64,000 bases of DNA from contig NZ_JACYXJ010000006.1 in assembly GCF_014842925.1 (NCBI RefSeq), positions 372,001 to 436,000 of the forward strand. The letters run 5' to 3'. The stretch is from Roseibium polysiphoniae (GTDB lineage Bacteria > Pseudomonadota > Alphaproteobacteria > Rhizobiales > Stappiaceae). The translations under genes were made by a program, and so were the position numbers. Below are positions 25,922-34,629 of this stretch, one piece after another. The notes beneath the pieces were generated by a model, which was not told where the DNA came from, did not search any database, and saw nothing but the letters and a program-made list of their open reading frames with translations. Each line of letters opens with the position of its first letter. Within the stretch, counting starts at the first letter, position 1.

Positions 25922-27076
25922 ATGGACTTCAGCTTCACCGAAGAACAGCGAATGATCGCCGATACGGCCAACAAGCTCGCGACAGACAAGCTGGAACCGC
26001 TGGCAGAGCGGTTGGACAATGGTGAGGGACGCGCTGAGTTTCTGGCCAACTTGCAGATGCTTGCAGACAACGGCTTCATGGGTCTCAACCTATCATCCGA
26101 GTACGGTGGAACCGAAGCCGGCACCATCGGCTTTGCGCTCGCGGTAGAAGCTCTTGCTCAGGGGTGCGCTTCCACCGCCGTCACCGTCTCGGTCACAAAC
26201 ATGGTTGGCGAGGTCATTCAGGCCGTCGGTTCTGAAGAGCAAAAAGCACGCTACTTGCCGCGACTTACGGACGGCCGATATCCCGCTGGTGGTTTTTGCC
26301 TGACGGAATCCAGCGCTGGATCTGATCCCTCGTCAATGAAAACCCGGGCGGTGAAGGACGGCAATCATTACGTCCTCAACGGATCGAAGCTATATATCAG
26401 TTCCGCTGAATATGCCGGCGTCTTCGTGGTTTGGGCGGTGACCGATTCTGATGCTCCCAAAGGCAAGGGCATTTCCTGTTTTCTTGTCGAAGCTGGAACG
26501 CCAGGCCTTGTGATTGGCAAGGCGGAAAAGAAGATGGGGCAGACTGGCTCTGCGACCAATGAAGTCCTCTTTCAGGATTGCCGCGTCCCGGCGACAGCTA
26601 TGATGGGCCAAGAGAATGAGGGATTTCGCATCGCCGTTGGCGAATTGGCCGGTGGGCGTATCGGGATCGCCGCGCTTGCTCTTGGCGTTGCCCGCAAGGC
26701 GATGGCTGCCGGCAAAGCCTACATCAAGGAAAGAGAACAATTCGGTCGCCCCCTTGCAGATATGCAAGGACTGCAATGGTTGGTCGCGGACCGGGAGACG
26801 GAACTGGAGGCGGCAAAATTGCTTATCCATCAGGCCGCATCGCTCAAGGATTCAGGCAAGGCCTTTTCCAAGGAAGCGTCCATGGCCAAGCTCTTTGCGT
26901 CCGAAGCCGCCCAGAAGGCAACCTACACCGCGTTGCAACTTCACGGCGGGGCCGGCTACATCAAGGACTATCCTCTCGAGCGCTATGCCCGAGACGCCAG
27001 GATCACGACGATCTACGAGGGCACGTCCGAGGTGCAGCGTCTGATTATCGCCCGCGAGGTCATGAAGGCGGTCTAG
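25922..27076 (+). CDS. Acyl-CoA dehydrogenase
   Basis: A 384-residue flavoenzyme that inserts the alpha-beta double bond into an acyl-CoA and passes electrons to ETF. The N-terminal helical domain, the FAD-contact loop GFCLTESSAGSD (about residues 122-135) and the C-terminal domain are complete. The catalytic base is Glu366 in IYEGTSEVQRL, the position used by short/medium-chain and glutaryl-type enzymes. The LHGGAGYIKDYPLERYARD signature precedes it. It is divergent from dctB across a 114-base gap. It stands without other beta-oxidation genes, so chain-length preference cannot be judged; a branched-chain or short-chain role is possible. Confidence 0.92.
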   Translation: MDFSFTEEQRMIADTANKLATDKLEPLAERLDNGEGRAEFLANLQMLADNGFMGLNLSSEYGGTEAGTIGFALAVEALAQGCASTAVTVSVTNMVGEVIQAVGSEEQKARYLPRLTDGRYPAGGFCLTESSAGSDPSSMKTRAVKDGNHYVLNGSKLYISSAEYAGVFVVWAVTDSDAPKGKGISCFLVEAGTPGLVIGKAEKKMGQTGSATNEVLFQDCRVPATAMMGQENEGFRIAVGELAGGRIGIAALALGVARKAMAAGKAYIKEREQFGRPLADMQGLQWLVADRETELEAAKLLIHQAASLKDSGKAFSKEASMAKLFASEAAQKATYTALQLHGGAGYIKDYPLERYARDARITTIYEGTSEVQRLIIAREVMKAV

Positions 27077-27148
27077 TCTCTGTCACGAGCCTTTGGTGAA
27101 ATCGGTTTTCTGCAGGATGTACGCGTCAACTCAGGAAGGGTCTTGCCC

Positions 27149-27688
27149 ATGGAAATGAGTTTGCCAACGCTGACTGGCGCCCCGGTTCTGGAAACTCAAA
27201 GGCTTTTGCTAAGGGTGCCTTCGCCATCGGACTTTCCGGCCTTTCTCGCCTACGCCACATCTCACCGCACGGCCTTCACAGGCGGCGCAAAGCCTGAGCA
27301 TGCCGTCTTTGAGAAGTTCGCCAGCATGATCGGCCACTGGGCATTGCGCGGCTTCGGCAGGTTCACGATCACAGACCGGACAAGCGGCGCGGCGCTCGGC
27401 CACGTCGGCCCCTTCCAGCTTGTGGACGAACAGCTGCCCGAACTCAGCTGGACAATTTGGTCGGATGCAGCAGAAGGCAAAGGCATTGCGTTTGAAGCCG
27501 CGCAAACCGTGAACCATTGGCTTTTTGGGCCAATGGGTTGGACAGAGGCCATCGCGGAAGTTCATCCCGACAATCATCGATCTCAGACAATGGCGCGACG
27601 GCTCGGCGGTGAGCTTTGGACCGATGGCCCGCGAGCTGTTTTACCGGGGGGAGACGTTTACCGTTTCACCGCGCAGACAATTGCATGA
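27149..27688 (+). CDS. GNAT-family N-acetyltransferase (RimJ/RimL type)
   Basis: A 179-residue acetyltransferase with the RimJ/RimL-like opening LETQRLLLRVPSPSDFPAFLAYATSHRT. The acetyl-CoA-binding region SDAAEGKGIAFEAAQTVNHWLF is a little degenerate from the usual GxGxxA loop. The typical VHPDNHRSQTMARRLGGE follows. Such enzymes acetylate protein N-termini or small amines; the substrate here is unknown. I use ATG at 27149 behind AGGAAGGG; a TTG two codons earlier is less likely. It follows the acyl-CoA dehydrogenase by 72 bases and may share its transcript. Confidence 0.85.
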   Translation: MEMSLPTLTGAPVLETQRLLLRVPSPSDFPAFLAYATSHRTAFTGGAKPEHAVFEKFASMIGHWALRGFGRFTITDRTSGAALGHVGPFQLVDEQLPELSWTIWSDAAEGKGIAFEAAQTVNHWLFGPMGWTEAIAEVHPDNHRSQTMARRLGGELWTDGPRAVLPGGDVYRFTAQTIA

Positions 27689-27733
27689 CTGCTTCATATC
27701 AAAACTAAAACAGGCAACTCATTCGCTCACTGG

Positions 27734-27747
27734 TTGATACGCCTCAA
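27734..27747. promoter_or_regulatory. FNR/FixK-like box upstream of the universal stress gene
   Basis: TTGAT-ACGC-CTCAA matches the TTGAT-N4-ATCAA consensus of FNR/FixK/Anr regulators at nine of ten positions. Its centre lies about 80 bases before the ATG at 27822, so a class II promoter start would fall near 27782. A weak CATAGG at 27768-27773 could be the -10 element. Confidence 0.45.
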
Positions 27748-27821
27748 AGTAACGCCCACGTTTCCTGCATAGGGTGTTTTCACAAGGGCCTATGCCCAGT
27801 TTTCCAAAAGGAGGTACGACC

Positions 27822-28652
27822 ATGGTTTTAAAAGACATCGTGACAATTGTGGATCTCTCCGGATCCCAACCGGCCGCGAAATATGCGATCGACCTTGCTG
27901 TCAACAACGACGCCCATGTAACGGGTTTGGCCGTCGCCTTTGAACCAGTGGTCCCTGCGTTCGCGGCTGCGCCGATGCCCGTTGACTACCTGCAAGCTGC
28001 GCACGAACAGGCGGTTGGCGCTGCAAAAGACGCTCAAAAGAGCTTCGACGAGCTTGCCCGCGTCGCAGCTGTGAAGACTGAAAGCCGTGTTGCAGATGTT
28101 TTGACTGGAGGTCCCCTCGAAGGACTGCTTCGGCATTGCCGCACAACGGATCTTGTTGTCATTGGGCAGGAAAACCCCGACGCCCTTGAGCCCATGCGCG
28201 AGCTTCTGATTGAAACAGTCCTGTTCGAAAGCGGTGTGCCGGTTCTGATCGTCCCATACATCGGCGTCGCGCAGTCCGAAGCCAAGAATGTCGTGATTGG
28301 CTGGGACGGCAGCTCCACAGCGACACGTGCGATCCACGCTGCACTTCCGCTGCTGGACAAGGCAGAGAAGATCACCGTGCTTGTGGTCGAAAAGAACGTC
28401 AATGAAGATAGCCAGCCAGGCGCCGAGATCGCAACCTATCTGGCGCGGCACGATCTTGATGTGACGATTGACGTCATCACCAATCCTCAGACTGGGATCG
28501 CTGATACGTTGCTCAACTATGTCTCAGACAACGGCAACGACCTGGTGGTCATGGGTGGCTACGGCCACAGCCGGATGCGGGAGTTTCTCTTTGGCGGTGC
28601 CACACGGGAAATCCTGAAGGCCATGACCGTTCCGGTTTTGATGGCTCACTAA
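27822..28652 (+). CDS. Universal stress protein, tandem two-domain type
   Basis: A 276-residue cytoplasmic protein made of two universal-stress domains. The first (about 1-140) is degenerate; the second (about 150-276) ends with the nucleotide-binding motif VVMGGYGHSRMREFLFGGATREIL, matching G-x2-G-x9-G(S/T). The start is fixed by a near-perfect AGGAGGT seven bases before ATG. Such proteins accumulate under stress and low oxygen and often bind ATP. The FNR-like box upstream and the Pat-type enzyme 126 bases downstream fit a low-oxygen or acetate-related role; this is inference. Confidence 0.88.
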   Translation: MVLKDIVTIVDLSGSQPAAKYAIDLAVNNDAHVTGLAVAFEPVVPAFAAAPMPVDYLQAAHEQAVGAAKDAQKSFDELARVAAVKTESRVADVLTGGPLEGLLRHCRTTDLVVIGQENPDALEPMRELLIETVLFESGVPVLIVPYIGVAQSEAKNVVIGWDGSSTATRAIHAALPLLDKAEKITVLVVEKNVNEDSQPGAEIATYLARHDLDVTIDVITNPQTGIADTLLNYVSDNGNDLVVMGGYGHSRMREFLFGGATREILKAMTVPVLMAH

Positions 28653-28778
28653 TCCAGATAGCCAGCCTTCAGGGCGCGATCGCCGCGCTTTGGAGGCTGA
28701 GCATTTTCCCTCTCACCTTCATTCAAATTTCGCTCTTTCCGTGTCAGGCTTTGTGGAGCTCCCACGGAGAATGACGGC

Positions 28779-31508
28779 GTGACCATCAAAAACCTCGACG
28801 GTTTCTTTGCCCCCGGCTCACTGGCCCTGATCGGACCATCGCGACATGGTGGAAAGGTTCTGGAGCACCTTTCCAGGACCCTCCTGGCATCAGGCTGGAA
28901 ACAATCTCTCTATCTTGTTGGATTGCCTGACCTGGACACAGCTCTCGCAGGCAAGCACGTCGAGCTCGAGAACCTGCCAACAGCTCCAGATCTTGCGATC
29001 TGTCTGAGTGCGGCAGAAACGACGCCGGAGCTGATCGCTGAACTGGCACGGCGCGGAACAAAAGCTGTCGTCCTCTTGTCTCCTGGATACGAAACCTGGC
29101 CGGAGGAGTTGGTTCAGGCCTGCCGGGAAGCTGCACGCAGCACACGGCTTCGCATGATCGGCCCCGGCAGTCTTGGACTTGCCGTTCCGGCTTTGGGCCT
29201 GAACTGCCTTCTCAGCGCCAAGTCGCCGGTACCGGGCGACATTGCCTTCATCGCGCGCTCTGGTGCCGTTTTGAATGCAACCCTTTCTTGGGCCAGCGCT
29301 CACAAGACCGGCTTTTCTGCAGTTGTCTCACTTGGTGAGCGCATGGATGCCGATATCGGCGACCTCGTCGACTATTTCGCGCAAGATTACCGGACACGGG
29401 CGATTCTTCTTCACGCGGAAGCGATCTCCAGTCCGCGCAAGTTTCTGTCGGCGGCCAGAGCGGCGGCGCGCAGCAAGCCCGTGATCATGATCCGGTCGGG
29501 ACGCAGCCATGACACCAGTGGCAGCGGCCTGACCCATGCAGGTCGCCTGGCTGATCCGGACCTTGTCTATGATGCTGCCTTCCGCCGCGCCGGCATCATG
29601 CGCGTCAGCGACCTCGACGAAATGTTTGAGGCCGTCGAAACCCTTGCGCGTGTGCGCGTTCCTCAATTTGACGCACTGACGATCCTGTCGAACGGCAGGA
29701 GCCTCGCCAGCCTGGCCACGGATCGTCTGACCGACCTGGGGGGCAAGCTTGCCGAACTTTCCGAAGACACCCTCAACGCTCTTGGTGCCTATCGTCGAAC
29801 AAGCCAAAAGACCGGGTCGAGCTCCGATCCCATCATCTTGCGCGAGGAACTCGATCCAGCTGATCTCAAAGCGGCAATTAGCTCCGTCCTCAGAGACAAG
29901 ACCACCGACGGCGTACTGGTTCTTCAGGCCCCAAGCGCATTCACAGATCTGGCTGACATAGGACGTGCCATTGCGGAGGCTGCTAAGGAGAACCGGCGAC
30001 GGACCGGACGGCGCAAGGCGATCGTCGCAGGTCTGATTGGCGATGACGGCAGTGCCCGAGGTCATCTGGATGAGGCCGGTGTGCCCTGTTACGCCAGCCC
30101 GGCGGAAGTCGTCCGCTCGATCATGCACCTTGCTCATGATGCGCAGTCACGTGACTTTCTGATGGCAGCGCCGGCAAGTGTTCCTCAGGACTTCATCCCC
30201 GATGCCGACACCGCGCGCAAGATCGTTGATGACGCGATGAAAGAGAACCGAACCTGGCTGTTTCCCCAGGAGGTTTCAAAGATACTGGAAGCCTATCAGC
30301 TGCCTGTCATGCCGACGCGGCTGTGCAAGACGCCGGAAGAAGCAGCCGACCACGCGGCGGAGTTCTTCAAGAAGGCCAACCATTGTGTCGTCAAGCTGAT
30401 CTCGCAGGACCTGCCTTTCAAATCTAGGATAGACGGCGTGCGCCTCGGACTGGAAACGCCCGAAAGCGTCGAGCGGGCTGCCCGCGAGCTTATCCAGCAG
30501 ACCAGTCAGTTGTTTCCGGACGCAAGAATTGCAGGTGTCAGTGTGCACCCAATGCTCGAAGATCGCCATGGGATCGAGTTGTTTGTTGGTCTGGCAGATA
30601 CACCTACTTTCGGGCCGGTGCTGGTCTTTGGCCATGGCGGGACATCGGTGGAAGATAGCCGGGATATCTCGATCGAGCTGCCGCCGCTCGACCTCAATCT
30701 GGCGCATGCCATGATCAATCGCACCAGAATTGCGAAGCTTATTGACGGCACCAGCACACGACCAGCCCTCGATCGCGAGGCCCTGGCACTTGCGTTGATG
30801 AAAGTCTCGCAGATCGCAATCGACATTCCAGAAATACTCGAGCTCGACATCAATCCGCTCGTGGCGCTGGAGGATGGTCTTGTCGCGCTTGATGCGCGCA
30901 TGACACTCGGCGAACCGGCACGGCACCCAGGCCGGGATGGAAAGTCCCGTCTCGCCATCGCGCCCTATCCGGAAGAGTGGGAAGACACGCTCTCGCTTAA
31001 AGACGGAAGAAAAGTCTTCGTTCGCCCTGTTCGGCCAGAGGACGAAGACCTCTTCAAGAGCTTCTTTGAGACAGTCTCCGCGGAGGACCTGCGGCTACGC
31101 TTCTTCGCGCCAGTACGGGACTTCAGCCATCGTTTCCTGGCACGGCTGACACAACTTGATTATTCACGTGCCATGGCATTTTCCGCGATTGACCCGGAGA
31201 CCGGCGACCTGCTTGGTGTTGTCCGACTGCACGCCGACCCGGATCATAAAAGCGGCGAGTATGCAATCATGGTTCGCTCAAACCTGAAAGGCGTTGGTCT
31301 GGGCTGGGCCCTGATGAAGCTTATCATCCGCTACGCGCGTGCCGACGGCATCGAAACGATCCAGGGCGAAGTTCTGAAAGAAAACACGAGCATGCTCAGC
31401 ATGTGCCAGGCCCTCGGATTTCATGTCGAAACCTCGGCGGACGACCCCGGGGTCGCCCACGTCAGCCTGCAAGTGACCGACCTGGACCTGGCTGACGACG
31501 TTGGCTAG
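28779..31508 (+). CDS. Acyl-CoA synthetase (NDP-forming)/GNAT acetyltransferase fusion (Pat-like)
   Basis: A 909-residue fusion. The order is a CoA-binding domain (about residues 10-130), a succinyl-CoA-synthetase-like flavodoxin part (about 150-460), an ATP-grasp domain (about 480-700) and a C-terminal GNAT domain (about 745-905; IMVRSNLKGVGLGWALMKLIIRYARADG is the acetyl-CoA loop). This is the architecture of protein lysine acetyltransferase Pat/YfiQ, which acetylates and inactivates acetyl-CoA synthetase. Whether the synthetase half is catalytic cannot be judged from sequence alone. The start is GTG at 28779. Its stop codon overlaps the stop of the convergent TPP enzyme gene in a CTAG. Confidence 0.9.
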   Translation: MTIKNLDGFFAPGSLALIGPSRHGGKVLEHLSRTLLASGWKQSLYLVGLPDLDTALAGKHVELENLPTAPDLAICLSAAETTPELIAELARRGTKAVVLLSPGYETWPEELVQACREAARSTRLRMIGPGSLGLAVPALGLNCLLSAKSPVPGDIAFIARSGAVLNATLSWASAHKTGFSAVVSLGERMDADIGDLVDYFAQDYRTRAILLHAEAISSPRKFLSAARAAARSKPVIMIRSGRSHDTSGSGLTHAGRLADPDLVYDAAFRRAGIMRVSDLDEMFEAVETLARVRVPQFDALTILSNGRSLASLATDRLTDLGGKLAELSEDTLNALGAYRRTSQKTGSSSDPIILREELDPADLKAAISSVLRDKTTDGVLVLQAPSAFTDLADIGRAIAEAAKENRRRTGRRKAIVAGLIGDDGSARGHLDEAGVPCYASPAEVVRSIMHLAHDAQSRDFLMAAPASVPQDFIPDADTARKIVDDAMKENRTWLFPQEVSKILEAYQLPVMPTRLCKTPEEAADHAAEFFKKANHCVVKLISQDLPFKSRIDGVRLGLETPESVERAARELIQQTSQLFPDARIAGVSVHPMLEDRHGIELFVGLADTPTFGPVLVFGHGGTSVEDSRDISIELPPLDLNLAHAMINRTRIAKLIDGTSTRPALDREALALALMKVSQIAIDIPEILELDINPLVALEDGLVALDARMTLGEPARHPGRDGKSRLAIAPYPEEWEDTLSLKDGRKVFVRPVRPEDEDLFKSFFETVSAEDLRLRFFAPVRDFSHRFLARLTQLDYSRAMAFSAIDPETGDLLGVVRLHADPDHKSGEYAIMVRSNLKGVGLGWALMKLIIRYARADGIETIQGEVLKENTSMLSMCQALGFHVETSADDPGVAHVSLQVTDLDLADDVG

Positions 31509-33172
31509 CTCTTCGCTTGCGCGGCTTCGCGAATTTGGCTGAGCGAGGCAGCAGGCGTGATCGCTTCCGGATCGAGCACGAGGTGAAGCAATGCCGGTTT
31601 TCCGGTTGCACGTGCACGCTCGAACGCCGGTCCAAAGTCATCTGAAGTATGAACCGTCTCGGCGTGAGCCCCATAGGAAGACGCAAGCGCCGCGAAATCC
31701 GGATTGACCAATTTCGTTGCCGATGGCCGGCCGGGATAGTGGCGCTCCTGATGCATCCGAATCGTGCCGTACATCCCATTGTCGACCAGAACCACGATGA
31801 TCGCCGCGCCCTCCTGACAGGCCGTGCCAAACTCCTGCATGGTCATCTGAAAACAGCCATCGCCGGCGAAACAGATCGTCTCCCGTTCTGGAAAGGTGAG
31901 CTTTGCCGAAACGGCGGCAGGCAGGCCATAGCCCATCGAACCGGACGTCGGCGCCGCTTGGGTCGCAAACTTGCGGAATCGGTGAAAGCGATGCACCCAG
32001 GTCGCAAAATTTCCCGCGCCATTTGTGAAAATGGCGTCATCGGCAACGTTCGCCTCGATCCATTCCATCACATCGGACATTTGCAAAGCGCCCGGAACCT
32101 GCGGCCGAGCGCCTGACCATGCCAGATAGTCTGCATGAGCTTCCTCTGCCTGACTCTTGTTCCTGGCTTCCGTGGGAGGCTGCAATCCCTCAACTGCCTT
32201 GCAGAACCCTGTCGGGCTCGCGTGGACCGCGAGCGAAGGCCGGTAGACGCGGCCGAGTTCTTCCGCATCGGGGTGCACATGCACCAAGGGCTGCGCAGGC
32301 TGGGGAATGTCGAGCAAGGTGTATGACTGGCTTGGCATTTCGGACAGGCGACCACCGACCAGCAAGATAAGGTCGGACGTCTTTATGCGCTCAAGCAATT
32401 TCGGATTGATGCCGATGCCAACATCGCCCGCATAATTGGGATGCAGATTGTCGAACAAAGCCTGCCGGCGGAACGAGCAAGCAACAGGCAGATCGAAACG
32501 TTCGGCGAAGCGGGTAAAGGCGGCCACGGCATCCTCGCTCCAACGGCTGCCGCCCAGAATGGCGATCGGACGTTCCGCGGCCCAGAGACGCTTTTGCAAG
32601 TCCGCCATTTGCGTCAAACCAGGATGGGTTTCGACCTGTTGCCATGGCGATGGCTGTGTAACGTCTGCCATCTCGACAAGCATGTCTTCCGGCAGGGCCA
32701 AGACCACCGGCCCCGGTCGACCTGATGTCGCGACGTGATAGGCACGGGAAATGAATTCGGGAACCCGATCAGCTTGGTCGATCTCCGCCACCCACTTCGC
32801 CATACCGCCAAACATCTGGCGGTAATCGACCTCTTGAAAGGCCTCGCGCTCACGCATGCCGCGTTCGATCTGGCCGATAAAGAGGATCATCGGTGTCGAA
32901 TCCTGCATGGCGACGTGAACACCTGCAGCAGCGTTCGTCGCGCCAGGCCCGCGCGTAACCATGCAAATGCCGGGCTTGCCGGTAAGCTTGCCATGGGCGT
33001 CGGCCATCATGGCCGCGCCACCTTCCTGGCGGCAGATGGTTACAGGAATAGAGGCATCATGAAGGGCGTCCAAAACGGCCAGGTAGCTTTCCCCAGGCAC
33101 ACAGAACACCCGCTCCGCGCCATGTAGTTCCAGGGCCTCGACGAGAAGCTGTCCACCGGTCTTCTGGCTCAT
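31505..33172 (-). CDS. Thiamine-diphosphate-dependent enzyme (acetolactate synthase-like)
   Basis: A 555-residue three-domain ThDP enzyme. The catalytic Glu50 lies in CRQEGGAAMMADAHGKL. A central nucleotide-binding-like domain spans about residues 190-330. The ThDP-binding motif is GDGCFQMTMQEFGTACQEGAAIIVVLVDNGMYG near 425-460. It is similar to acetolactate synthase large subunits and benzoylformate decarboxylases, but no small regulatory subunit gene is adjacent, so biosynthetic IlvB is unlikely. Candidates are a 2-oxoacid decarboxylase, sulfoacetaldehyde acetyltransferase or related carboligase. It is monocistronic, facing the Pat-like gene. Confidence 0.85.
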   Translation of the reverse strand: MSQKTGGQLLVEALELHGAERVFCVPGESYLAVLDALHDASIPVTICRQEGGAAMMADAHGKLTGKPGICMVTRGPGATNAAAGVHVAMQDSTPMILFIGQIERGMREREAFQEVDYRQMFGGMAKWVAEIDQADRVPEFISRAYHVATSGRPGPVVLALPEDMLVEMADVTQPSPWQQVETHPGLTQMADLQKRLWAAERPIAILGGSRWSEDAVAAFTRFAERFDLPVACSFRRQALFDNLHPNYAGDVGIGINPKLLERIKTSDLILLVGGRLSEMPSQSYTLLDIPQPAQPLVHVHPDAEELGRVYRPSLAVHASPTGFCKAVEGLQPPTEARNKSQAEEAHADYLAWSGARPQVPGALQMSDVMEWIEANVADDAIFTNGAGNFATWVHRFHRFRKFATQAAPTSGSMGYGLPAAVSAKLTFPERETICFAGDGCFQMTMQEFGTACQEGAAIIVVLVDNGMYGTIRMHQERHYPGRPSATKLVNPDFAALASSYGAHAETVHTSDDFGPAFERARATGKPALLHLVLDPEAITPAASLSQIREAAQAKS

Positions 33173-33319
33173 TCCTATTCCCTGCCTTCATGATGTCCAA
33201 GTGTCGTACGTTTCAACGCTTGTTGTATACTCGATGTGACCGGGGCCCGGCAGAGGGAGACGCCACATTATTTGGCAATGACATCATTCCAAAACGGACT
33301 CAACTACACCAGAAACGCA

Positions 33320-33345
33320 AACGGCCGCGGATCACCGCGGCCGTT
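33320..33345 (-). terminator. Stem-loop after the BON-LysM gene
   Basis: Perfect eleven-base arms AACGGCCGCGG (33320-33330) and CCGCGGCCGTT (33335-33345) around ATCA. On the minus strand the stem is followed by TTTGCGTTTCT, an imperfect T-run, so it is a likely terminator of the gene ending at 33381. Confidence 0.7.
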
Positions 33346-33380
33346 GCCAAACCAAGACTGAGCAAAAAACAGGCGCGCTC

Positions 33381-33818
33381 TTAGTCGAGCGGCGGAATGC
33401 GCAGAACCTGACCCGGGTAGATCTTGTCCGGATGGGACAGCATCGGCTTGTTGGCTTCAAAGATCGTCTGATACTTGGAGCCATCACCGTAAGCGTCTTC
33501 AGATACCTTCCAGAGCGTATCGCCCTTTTGCACGGTATGGAACTTGGCTTCCGGTTCGGCTTCAGCGACCGTGATCTCTTCTTCAACTTTCGAGATCCCC
33601 AGGACGTTACCAACCGCCAGGATCAGTTTCTCGCGTGCAGCCTGCGTTGGCGCAGCGCCCGCGACCTTGACCGTATCGCCTTCAACTTCGACCTTCACAT
33701 CACCATCAAGGCCGAGCTCGGCCACTTCAGCAGCAATCGCCTCAGGACCAGACGTTTCAGCTTCATCGTCGCCGAACAGTTTCTTCCCGGCATCTTTTAC
33801 GAAATCAAAAAAACCCAT
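33381..33818 (-). CDS. BON-LysM protein (Kbp/YgaU-like)
   Basis: A 145-residue protein. The opening MGFFDFVKDAGKKLFG is typical of Kbp/YgaU. A BON domain (about residues 30-80, LGLDGDVKVEVEGDTVKVAGAAPTQAAREKLILAVGNVLGISKVEEEI) is followed by a C-terminal LysM domain (about 95-143, YHTVQKGDTLWKVSEDAYGDGSKYQTIFEANKP...IYPGQVLRIP). In E. coli the homologue is a cytoplasmic potassium-binding protein. No signal peptide is present, in agreement. The start at 33818 is supported by AAGAGGAAAA upstream; the longer frame to 33872 is not. Confidence 0.9.
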   Translation of the reverse strand: MGFFDFVKDAGKKLFGDDEAETSGPEAIAAEVAELGLDGDVKVEVEGDTVKVAGAAPTQAAREKLILAVGNVLGISKVEEEITVAEAEPEAKFHTVQKGDTLWKVSEDAYGDGSKYQTIFEANKPMLSHPDKIYPGQVLRIPPLD

Positions 33819-33993
33819 GCTTGTTTTCCTCTTGCCATCCTGCTGCACCCCGCTGGCCGCACTGGACTGCATGCGTTAGACAGTTATCCAAGCGCAGTGG
33901 CAGAAAGCAAGGCATTGAAAGAGCATTCGTCATCGGCTGCAGACAAATTCACCGGTCAGATGCCCCATTTGGCCATTCCGCGGCTCAAAGCAT

Positions 33994-34026
33994 AAAAAGG
34001 GGGCGCCGACAAAGTCGCACGCCCCC
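33994..34026 (-). terminator. Rho-independent terminator
   Basis: On the minus strand GGGGGCG (34026-34020) pairs with CGCCCCC (34005-33999), with an inner CGAC/GTCG stem around TTT, followed by five T. It lies 85 bases beyond the stop of the gene ending at 34111. The rest of 33819-34110 shows nothing else. Confidence 0.88.
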
Positions 34027-34110
34027 TCGCCGTCCCCCTGCGGACGTTTCTCCCTAGTCTCACCTGGTCAGGCATTAAAGAAGAGCTGTTTCATTTCAAA
34101 CCGGGTCCAC

Positions 34111-34491
34111 TCAAACAGGCGAAACCGTCACGACCTGGAAGGTGAACAAATCACCGTCCTCATCCTTGATCGAGACATACTCCCCTGGTTGGAAAGCATG
34201 TGACCCGAAGCGGTAGCCTGCTTCATCGTCATCTTCACCCTCGATGTCGTAGTGAAACGCCCAGGATCCGCCCGGGCGGTGGACCAGATGACCGATTTCC
34301 TCTTCTTCGCCACCCCAAAAACGCCGGACACGGCAATGGTCCCGCTCCTTTTTCCAAAGACCAGCGTCAATGTGCCCGCTGTCATCAAGCGGCGCTGTAA
34401 ATTCGTAGCCGTGCTGGGCTGACCCATTCGGATGGTCTTTGGTTCGCGCCAGGTTCAACCTGATCTTTTTTAGAGCCGGGTAATCGCTCAT
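34111..34491 (-). CDS. Conserved hypothetical protein (small acidic soluble protein)
   Basis: A 126-residue protein without a domain I can name. The start at 34491 is set by AAGGAG six bases upstream. Aromatic and acidic residues are frequent, with no hydrophobic segment or signal peptide. Notable stretches are LARTKDHPNGSAQHGYEFTAPLDDSGHID, KERDHCRVRRFWGGEEEEIGHLVHRPGGSWAFHYD and the end EYVSIKDEDGDLFTFQVVTV, which suggests a compact beta-rich fold. It is monocistronic with its own terminator, divergent from the kinase fusion gene at 34630. Confidence 0.7.
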   Translation of the reverse strand: MSDYPALKKIRLNLARTKDHPNGSAQHGYEFTAPLDDSGHIDAGLWKKERDHCRVRRFWGGEEEEIGHLVHRPGGSWAFHYDIEGEDDDEAGYRFGSHAFQPGEYVSIKDEDGDLFTFQVVTVSPV

Positions 34492-34629
34492 GTTTTTCTC
34501 CTTGGTGCGACTTTCGAGGAGACATTGGCACAATGAGCAATTCTCTCATTGAGAAAGATCAAAGGCTGCAAGTAACCTGCGATGCACTTTGATCAGGTCA
34601 TCAACGACCATCGTTCGGGAAAGATCCAA

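Noticed and set aside
28660-28705. GC-rich hairpin after the universal stress gene (GCGCG/CGCGC)
   Set aside because: Short stem without a T-run, so it may be chance pairing.
31505-33172. Biosynthetic acetolactate synthase (IlvB)
   Set aside because: No ilvN small-subunit gene is adjacent and the gene is monocistronic; only the broader ThDP-enzyme family is supported.
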